Part shown: piece by piece, positions 54,156 to 61,400 of the stretch | How the letters are laid out: the number at the start of each line of letters is the position of its first letter | Position numbering within the stretch: position 1 is the stretch's first letter | Assembly: GCF_010974945.1 (NCBI RefSeq) | Contig: NZ_JAAIVB010000021.1 | Coordinates: 98,879-162,878 of the forward strand | Direction: 5' to 3' | Source: Noviherbaspirillum galbum | GTDB taxonomy: Bacteria; Pseudomonadota; Gammaproteobacteria; Burkholderiales; Burkholderiaceae_D | DNA length: 64,000 nt | The notes under the pieces: generated by a model | What the model was told of the DNA's origin: nothing | Databases searched by the model: none | The model's input: only the letters and a program-made list of their open reading frames with translations | Made by a program: the position numbers and the translations under genes

Positions 54156-55516
54156 GCTGCTTGTTTCATGGATTCCATGCAGGCGTCGGCAAAGATGCTC
54201 GCCACGGCATCGATTTCATCCGCGTTGATGATGAGGGGAGGCAGGAAGCGCGCCACGGCGCCGTGGCGTCCGCCCATTTCGATGATCAGGCCGCGCTTAA
54301 GGCAAGCCTGCTGGATGCGGCGCGACATCACGCCGTCCGCCGGCGGATGACCGAGCGAGTCGAGCTTGCCGTCCGGGTCGACGATCTCCGCGCCCATCAT
54401 GAGGCCACGGCCGCGCACGTTGCCGATGAGCGGGCAATCCTTCTGCAGCGAAAGCAGATGGCTTTCGAGGCGCTTGCCCATGGCCTCGGCATTGGCGACG
54501 AGGTTCTGCTCGCGGATGGTGCGCAGCGTCGCGACGCCGGCCGCCATCGCCAGGGTATTGCCGCGGAAGGTGCCGGCATGCGCGCCGGGCTGCCATACGT
54601 CCAGGTCCTTGTCGTAGATGATGACCGCCATGGGCAGGCCGCCGCCGATGGCCTTGGACAGGGCGAGCACGTCGGGCACGATGCCGGAATGCTCGAAGGC
54701 GTAGAAGGCGCCGGTGCGGCCGCCGCCGGTCTGGATTTCATCGACGATCAGCGGCACGCCGCGCTCGCGGGTGATCTCGCGGACGGCGCGCGCCCAGTCG
54801 TTCGGCGCGGGAATTACCCCGCCTTCGCCCTGGACCAGTTCGGTCACCACGCCCGCGGGAAGCACGCCGCCTTCCACGTCCGACAGCAGCGAGCGCAGAT
54901 AGTGGGCGGACATGCGGGAACTTGCTTCGCCGCCGACGCCGAAGGGGCAGCGGTAGGAGTAGGGAAAGGGCATGAACTGCGCGTTCTGCGCCGTGCCGGC
55001 CATTCCGTGCTTGGGGCCGAGGTTGCCCATCAGGCCCATGGCGCTCTGGCTCATGCCGTGGTATCCGCCGGAGAAGGCGATGACGTTCTGTTTCTGGGTG
55101 GCGGTCTTGACCAGCTTCAGCGCCGCTTCGATGGCGTCCGAACCTGAAGGGCCGCAAAACTGGATGCGCGCGCGCGCCGCGAATTCCGGCGGCAGCGTGG
55201 CGAAGATTTCGTTGGTGAACTCATCCTTGAGCGGCGTGGCGATGTCCAGGGTCTGGAAAGGAACTTCCTGCTCGAGCGCCTGGATCAGCGCCGCCTTGAC
55301 GGCCGGGTGATTGTGTCCGAGGGCGAGCGTGCCGGCGGCAGCGAGGCAGTCGAGATAGGTCTTGCCGTCGGCGTCGGTGACCCTGACGCCCTTGGCGTGC
55401 GCGATCGCCATGCGCAACCGCCTCGCATAGGTGCGCGCGTTCGATTCGCGCGCGTCTTGGCGGGCAGCGTAGCCGGCATTGCCGGTGACCGCAAAGAGCT
55501 CTTTCTCAACCAGCAT
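54152..55516 (-). CDS. dat: Diaminobutyrate--2-oxoglutarate transaminase
   Basis: The 454-residue class III aminotransferase has the substrate-side [34 protein letters not shown], the aspartate segment [20 protein letters not shown] and the PLP lysine in [16 protein letters not shown]. The sequence is of the DABA transaminase (RhbA/Dat) type rather than ornithine or GABA transaminase. It makes L-2,4-diaminobutyrate from aspartate semialdehyde and glutamate. It is the first gene of the dat-ddc operon. Confidence 0.9.
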   Translation of the reverse strand: MLVEKELFAVTGNAGYAARQDARESNARTYARRLRMAIAHAKGVRVTDADGKTYLDCLAAAGTLALGHNHPAVKAALIQALEQEVPFQTLDIATPLKDEFTNEIFATLPPEFAARARIQFCGPSGSDAIEAALKLVKTATQKQNVIAFSGGYHGMSQSAMGLMGNLGPKHGMAGTAQNAQFMPFPYSYRCPFGVGGEASSRMSAHYLRSLLSDVEGGVLPAGVVTELVQGEGGVIPAPNDWARAVREITRERGVPLIVDEIQTGGGRTGAFYAFEHSGIVPDVLALSKAIGGGLPMAVIIYDKDLDVWQPGAHAGTFRGNTLAMAAGVATLRTIREQNLVANAEAMGKRLESHLLSLQKDCPLIGNVRGRGLMMGAEIVDPDGKLDSLGHPPADGVMSRRIQQACLKRGLIIEMGGRHGAVARFLPPLIINADEIDAVASIFADACMESMKQAA

Positions 55517-55856
55517 TGCTTTCTCCGAAATGAGTTCCAGGTGGAAATAGTGTAACCGATAGACACACCATTTGATGTTCCGTAAAACATTTTGTCGGTT
55601 TTTGTGCGCACAAATTGCTTATCGGGAACAGCATTGTTATGATTCCCTAATGCAATCAAGGGGATAAATTCACTGGATTGATTGATATCAAGAAATTTCC
55701 CAGGGAAATCCGGGCGAAAAAGTTGATATTTCTTTACGGAAACTTTAGGTCTGGATGCTGTTTTTCCATGCCGTAAAGTTTTTTTCCCTTTGTCCGACCA
55801 CCCGCCATTTATGACTTTTGGTAAATGCGGTTTCCGTACAATTGCCAGTCCTGACC
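55517..55856. other. 340-bp divergent intergenic region, AT-rich
   Basis: This is the most AT-rich stretch of the right half. It holds perfect palindromes TTTGTGCGCACAAA (55601-55614) and TTGATATCAA (55682-55691) and an inverted pair CTTTACGG/CCGTAAAG (55732-55739 and 55771-55778). No gene is seen. It probably holds promoters for dat-ddc leftward and the channel-TPS unit rightward. Confidence 0.6.
55601..55614. promoter_or_regulatory. Palindromic operator candidate upstream of dat
   Basis: TTTGTGCGCACAAA is a perfect 14-bp palindrome about 85-98 bp upstream of the dat start. The protein that might bind it is not known. Confidence 0.35.
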
Positions 55857-56732
55857 ATGTCGACCCTTACACAGACCTCCCCCGCTTCCCCCATGCTTGC
55901 CTTCGTCGAAAGCGCATTCTTTCGCCGGACCGTCATCACCCTCATCCTCCTGAACGCCCTGCTGCTGGGGCTGGATACGATTCCCGACGTGTCGACCGCC
56001 TTCGGCAACCTCCTGTCCGGCGCGGACCGGATCATCGTCTGGTTCTTCGTCGCCGAACTGGCGCTGCGCATCGGCGCGTATCGCGGCAAGTTCTTCCGTT
56101 CGGGCTGGAACTGGTTCGACCTCGCCATCGTGGCGTTGTCCTTCATGCCCAACAGCGACGTCCTGTCGGTCCTGCGCGTGCTCCGGTTGCTGCGCCTGAT
56201 CGCCATCGTGCCCAGCCTCCGCGTCGTGGTGGAAGGTCTCATCGCCGCGCTGCCCGGCATGGGTGCCGTCTCCCTGCTGATGGCGATCTTCATGTTCATC
56301 GGCGGCGTCATCGTGACCAAGATGTTCGGCGCGAAGGCGCCGACCCAGTTCGGCGACCTGTTCATTTCCACCTTCTCGCTGCTGCAGGTGACCACGCTGG
56401 ACGGCTGGCCCGACATGGCGCGCGCCGCGATGAAGACCAATCCCTCGGCCTGGGTTTTCTTCTTCGGCTACATCTTCGTCACCACCTTCACCGTCATGAA
56501 CCTCTTCGTCGGCGTGATGGTGAGTTCGATGGAAGAGCGCGTCGCGGCCCACAAGGAAGAGCAGGCGAAGGCGCGTGCGCTTGAAGCTCAGCTTGCCGGC
56601 AGGGATGCGCCCGAGTCGGAAAGCGAGGACACCCGCATGCTGCTCGCGGAACTCAAGACCCTGCGGCAGGAACTGGGCCAGCTGCGCGCGGAAGTGCGCG
56701 GTCAGCGACGGGCGGAAGCGATCGAAAGCTGA
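55857..56732 (+). CDS. Voltage-gated-type ion channel (NaChBac-like, unusual TLDGW filter)
   Basis: The 291-residue protein is one six-helix ion transport domain. S1-S3 are followed by an S4 with arginines every third residue (SVLRVLRLLRLIAIVPSLRV). A pore loop with the filter TTLDGWPDM follows (Asp182 where bacterial sodium channels have Glu, as in TLESW), then S6 (FFFGYIFVTTFTVMNLFVGVMV). A C-terminal coiled coil (LAELKTLRQELGQLRAEV) fits tetramer assembly. The start at 55857 avoids 13 upstream residues without a ribosome site. It ends 2 bp before the TpsB gene, so the genes are probably translationally coupled. Ion selectivity cannot be read with certainty. Confidence 0.87.
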   Translation: MSTLTQTSPASPMLAFVESAFFRRTVITLILLNALLLGLDTIPDVSTAFGNLLSGADRIIVWFFVAELALRIGAYRGKFFRSGWNWFDLAIVALSFMPNSDVLSVLRVLRLLRLIAIVPSLRVVVEGLIAALPGMGAVSLLMAIFMFIGGVIVTKMFGAKAPTQFGDLFISTFSLLQVTTLDGWPDMARAAMKTNPSAWVFFFGYIFVTTFTVMNLFVGVMVSSMEERVAAHKEEQAKARALEAQLAGRDAPESESEDTRMLLAELKTLRQELGQLRAEVRGQRRAEAIES

Positions 56733-56734
56733 TC

Positions 56735-58429
56735 ATGCGCCGAGAGTACCAGATGGGCCTGGCCGCCGGTTTGCTGGCGGCCAGCGCGGCGCACGTAACT
56801 GCGCAAACCGTTCCTGACGCCGGCTCGCTGCTGCAGCAGATCGAGCAGAACCGGCCGATTCCCCTGCCCGGAAAATCCGAGCGCGTGCTCGCGCCCCTGC
56901 CTGCGCCGATGACGGCGTTGCCCGGTCCGACGGCAACGGTCGCCGCGTTCCGCTTCGCCGGCAACACCCTGCTCTCCGACGCCGAACTGGGCCCCAGCGT
57001 CGCTTCCTTCCTGAACCGGCCGCTCTCCTTCGGCGAATTGCAAAACGCCGCCATCGCCGTGGCAACGCGCTACCGCGAGGCAGGCTGGGTCGTGCGCGCC
57101 TACCTGCCGGCCCAGGAAGTGAAGGATGGCATCGTGCTGATCCAGGTGGTCGAAGCGAAGTTCGGCGGCCTGCGTCTCGAAGAAAAGGCGCGTTCCCCGA
57201 TTTCGTCCGCCCAGCTGGAAGCCATCGTGGAGGCCAACCAGCCCAAGGGCGCGCCGCTCAACGCCAACGCTCTCGACCGCGCGCTCCTCCTCATGGAAGA
57301 CCTGCCCGGACTCGCGCCGAACGCCAGCCTGGCCCAGGGCAGGAACGAATATGAAACCGACCTGGTGCTCTCGCCGGGCGCGGCGCGGCCGTTCCGCGGT
57401 GAAGCCGCCGCCGACAACACCGGCTCGCCTTCCACCGGACGCGCGCATCTCAACGCCACGCTGGCCTGGGCCAATCCGCTGGGGCGCGGCGACAGCGAAA
57501 CCCTGGCATACATGCATTCCAGCGGCAGCGACTACCTGCGCGCCGCGGCATCCCTTCCGGTCGGGCCGCGCGGCTGGCGAATCGGCGCGAGCCTGTCCTA
57601 CCTGCAATACAAGCTGGTGTCGGATGCCTTCGCGGCGCTCGACGTGCACGGCAATTCGTTCACGGCCGGGCTGGATGCCAGCTATCCCTTGATCCGTTCG
57701 CGCCTGTCGAACCTCTACTTGTCGCTCAATGCCGACCACAAGCAGTTCGACAACAACGCCGCAGGACTGACGGTCACGAAATACAAGATCGACAGCCTCT
57801 CTGTGGCATTGACCGGCAACCGCTACGACGGCCTCGGACTCGGCGGCGCCAGCACCGTGAGCGTCGCCCTGGTGGCAGGCAAGGTGGACCTCGATGGTTC
57901 GCCGAACCGCTCCGCCGATGCCGCCGGACCCAACACCGCCGGCTCTTATGCCAAGCTGAAGTACAACCTCTCGCGCACCCAGGCGGTGAGCGAGCGCATC
58001 ACGCTCTCCGGGCAGTTCTCGGGGCAGTTCGGCAACAAGAACCTGGATTCCTCCGAGCGCTTCTACCTTGGCGGCGCCAGCGGCGTGCGCGCCTATCCCG
58101 GCAGCGAAGGCGGCGGCAGCGACGGCCAGATGCTCATCCTCGAAGCCCGCGCGCGCCTGCCGCACGATTTCACGCTGATCGGCTTCTACGACTGGGGCCA
58201 TGTCACGGTCAACAGGAACAACGATTTCATCGGCGCCGCCGCGGTCAACAGCCTGACGCTCAAGGGCGCGGGCGTGTCGCTGGCCTGGACCAATGCGCAG
58301 GGCATGTCGGTGCGCGGCACCCTGGCAAGGCGCATCGGCAGCAATCCGGTTCCCACCGCCGACGGCAACGACTCCGACGGCACCCTCGTCAAGAACCGAC
58401 TCTGGCTGTCCGCCAGCGTTCCCTTCTGA
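56735..58429 (+). CDS. ShlB/FhaC-type two-partner secretion transporter (TpsB)
   Basis: The 564-residue outer-membrane protein has a signal peptide (LAAGLLAASAAHVTAQ), an N-terminal helix region, two POTRA domains (AAFRFAGNTLLSDAELG; then VVEAKFGGLRLEEKA) and a 16-strand barrel. FYLGGASGVRAYPGSEGGG corresponds to the conserved V-R-G-Y motif of the barrel lid loop (here V-R-A-Y), and LIGFYDWGHVTVNR to the F-x-D-x-G motif. The C-terminal residue is Phe. It should secrete the TpsA protein encoded 15 bp downstream. Confidence 0.93.
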   Translation: MRREYQMGLAAGLLAASAAHVTAQTVPDAGSLLQQIEQNRPIPLPGKSERVLAPLPAPMTALPGPTATVAAFRFAGNTLLSDAELGPSVASFLNRPLSFGELQNAAIAVATRYREAGWVVRAYLPAQEVKDGIVLIQVVEAKFGGLRLEEKARSPISSAQLEAIVEANQPKGAPLNANALDRALLLMEDLPGLAPNASLAQGRNEYETDLVLSPGAARPFRGEAAADNTGSPSTGRAHLNATLAWANPLGRGDSETLAYMHSSGSDYLRAAASLPVGPRGWRIGASLSYLQYKLVSDAFAALDVHGNSFTAGLDASYPLIRSRLSNLYLSLNADHKQFDNNAAGLTVTKYKIDSLSVALTGNRYDGLGLGGASTVSVALVAGKVDLDGSPNRSADAAGPNTAGSYAKLKYNLSRTQAVSERITLSGQFSGQFGNKNLDSSERFYLGGASGVRAYPGSEGGGSDGQMLILEARARLPHDFTLIGFYDWGHVTVNRNNDFIGAAAVNSLTLKGAGVSLAWTNAQGMSVRGTLARRIGSNPVPTADGNDSDGTLVKNRLWLSASVPF

Positions 58430-58444
58430 TCTCCAAGGAAAGCC

Positions 58445-61400
58445 ATGAGCGGCCACGCGACCGTCAACCGTATCTATCGCCTGGTCTGGAGCAGGCTGCT
58501 CGGCGCATGGGTCGCGGTGGCGGAGATCGCCAGGGCCAAGGGGAAAAGCAGCGGCGGCCGCTCGCTGCGCCTGGCCGTCCTGATCGGCGCGGGCGCGGCC
58601 TTGCCCGCACACGCGGCCGGGCCGGCGCCTGACGCCTTGCCAGCCGGCGGGCAGGCGATCGCCGGGCAGGTTGCGGGCATCGTGCGCAACGGCGCGACCC
58701 TGACCATCAATCAGGCAAGCGAACGCGCCATCATCGAGTGGGCCAGCTTTAACGTCGGCGCGCAGGCGCAGGTCAATTTCAACCAGCCGTCAACCGGCGC
58801 GGCCACGCTCAACCGGGTGCTGGATACCCAGGCCAGCCAGATCTTCGGCCGCATCACCGCCCCGGGCCAGGTCTTCCTCGCCAATCCGAACGGCATCTAT
58901 TTCAGCCCGGGCGCATCGGTCGACGTTGGCGGCCTGGTCGCGACGACGCACTCGATCGCCAACGGCGACTTCATGGCTGGCAACCTCAAGTTCACCCGCA
59001 ACGGCGCCACCGCCAGCGTGGTCAACGAGGGACAGCTCAAGGCCGCGCTTGGCGGCTACATCGCGCTGCTGGCGCCGGAAGTGCGCAACAGCGGCGTGAT
59101 CATTGCCCAGGCCGGCACCATCGCCCTCGCGTCCGGCGAAGCCATTACGCTCAAGATGGGCGAAAGCAGGAACCTGACCGGCATCGTGGTCGAGCCTTCC
59201 GCCATCAAGGCGCTGGTGGAGAACAGCCAGGCCGTGCTCGCGCCCGGCGGACTCGTGGTGCTCTCCGCCAAGGCGGCCGACCGCCTGCTGGGGGGCGTGA
59301 TCCGCAATACCGGCGCAATCGAAGCCACCGGCCTGACCAGCGACGGCGGCCGCATCGTGCTCGAAGCCTCCGACCAGATCGTTGCCGGCGGGAGTTTCAA
59401 GGCCGATGCCGCGGCCGGCAGCGCCGGCAAGGGCGGCAACATCAGCATCGTCGCGGATCTGTCCAATCCCGGGAGCAGGACCGAATTTTCCGGCGCGGCC
59501 AGCGCGCGCGGCGGAGAGAAGGGCGGCGACGGCGGCTTCGTCGAGACCTCCGCCTCGCGGCTGAAGGTTGCCGGGGCGCGGGTCGATACGCGCGCGCCGG
59601 CAGGCAAGGACGGCACCTGGCTGCTCGACCCGAACGATTACAAGATCGATTCCGCCGCCAACAATGGCGACATTACCGGAGCGGACCTGGGCGCCAGCCT
59701 GGAGACGACCAACGTCACCATCAGCAGCAGCAACGGCGCCGCCGCCGGAAACGGCGACATCAGCGTCAACGAAGCGGTCACCTGGAACAGCGCCAGGACG
59801 CTGACGCTGAACGCGGTGCGGCACGTCAACGTCAACGAGGCGGTCACCGCCGGCAGCGGCACGGCCAACCTGCGCGCCGATGCGAACGGTGCCTGCGTGA
59901 CCGGCGCGACGAACTGCGGCACGGTCAATTTCAGCGGCAACGGCCATGTCACCGCCGCTGCCACCAACATCTATAGCAATCCGCCGGGCAGCAACGCCGC
60001 CACGCCAAGCTATGCCACGCCGACCGACTATTCGCCGTACGTGACCGGCCCGCTGACCGCCTACATGCTGGTCAACGACGTGACCCAGCTTCAGGCGATC
60101 AACGACAACTTCCAGTCCAGCGCCGAGTATGGTCCGTCGAAATCCTTCGACGGCAAGTACATCGTCGGCAACTATGCGCTGGGGCGGGATATCGACGCCA
60201 GCGCGACGGCGGGGTGGAATGGCGGCGCGGGCTTCCGGTCGATCGGCACGCACAATTTCTGGGGTTCTGACGAATTCGACTGGGCCTACGCCGGCAAATT
60301 CGACGGTCTCGGGCATGCGATCACCAACCTGACCATCAACCAGCCTGGCCGGGATTACGTCGGCCTGTTCGGCATGATTTCCGGCACGGTGAGCAATCTC
60401 ACCTTGGTCAATCCGAACGTGACCGGCCACAATCAGGTGGGCGCACTGGCCGGGGCATTCGCCGACAACGTCAACTGGTCGCAGCAGCCTAACAGCTTCG
60501 CAACGGGAAGGGCCACCAATGTGGCGGTGGTCAATGGCAACGTCGCCGGCATTACCTCGGTCGGCGGACTCGCAGGCCTCATCGATTCCGGTTCCACGCT
60601 GTCGAACGTTGCCGCCGTGGGCGGCAACGTGCAGGGCCAGCAGAACGTCGGCGGTGTCGTGGGCGATATCCGCGGCGCAAGCTCGGGCGTGAGCAATGCC
60701 TTCAACACGTCGACAGTCACGGGAATCTATTCCGGCGGCACGATCAGCATCGGCGGCGTGGTCGGCTATAGCCAGGGCGTCATTTCCGATGTCTTCAATC
60801 GCGGCTATGTCACGTCGTCGGGCGACTATGCGTATTACACCGGCGGCGTCGTCGGCTTCGCGGACACCGGATCCACCACGGCCAATTCGTATTCGTCGGC
60901 AGCGATTTCCCATACGGCGACCACGAACGGCGGCGACTTCGCAGGCCCGGCACTGGGGTATCCTTATGGCCAGATCGGCACGGTCAGCAACGTCTACTTC
61001 AATACCGACCGCACTTCGCTTCCAGCCATGTTCAGCGGCGCGCAAGGGTTCGATACCGCAGGCATGCGCACCGCATCGAACCTGACCGGCCTGAACTTCA
61101 ACGGCACCTGGAAAATCGACCCCATCCGCAACAACGGCTATCCGTATCTCGCCGCGCTGGAGTCCTTCACGCCGCTGACCGTGACGCCGACCGCCCTCAC
61201 GGTGAAGGTGACCGGCAGCGCGACGAGCAGCGTGTACGGCGATACCCTCGCCACCTTCGGCTACACCCTCGTCAACGGCAGCACGGAACTGACCGCCGGC
61301 GCGCTTTCCGGCATGGGCCTGATCGCCGGCGGCACGGCGAGCTACTCGGGCGCGCCGACCGGCCGCGCCAACGTCGGCACCTACACCGTCGATTATTCCT

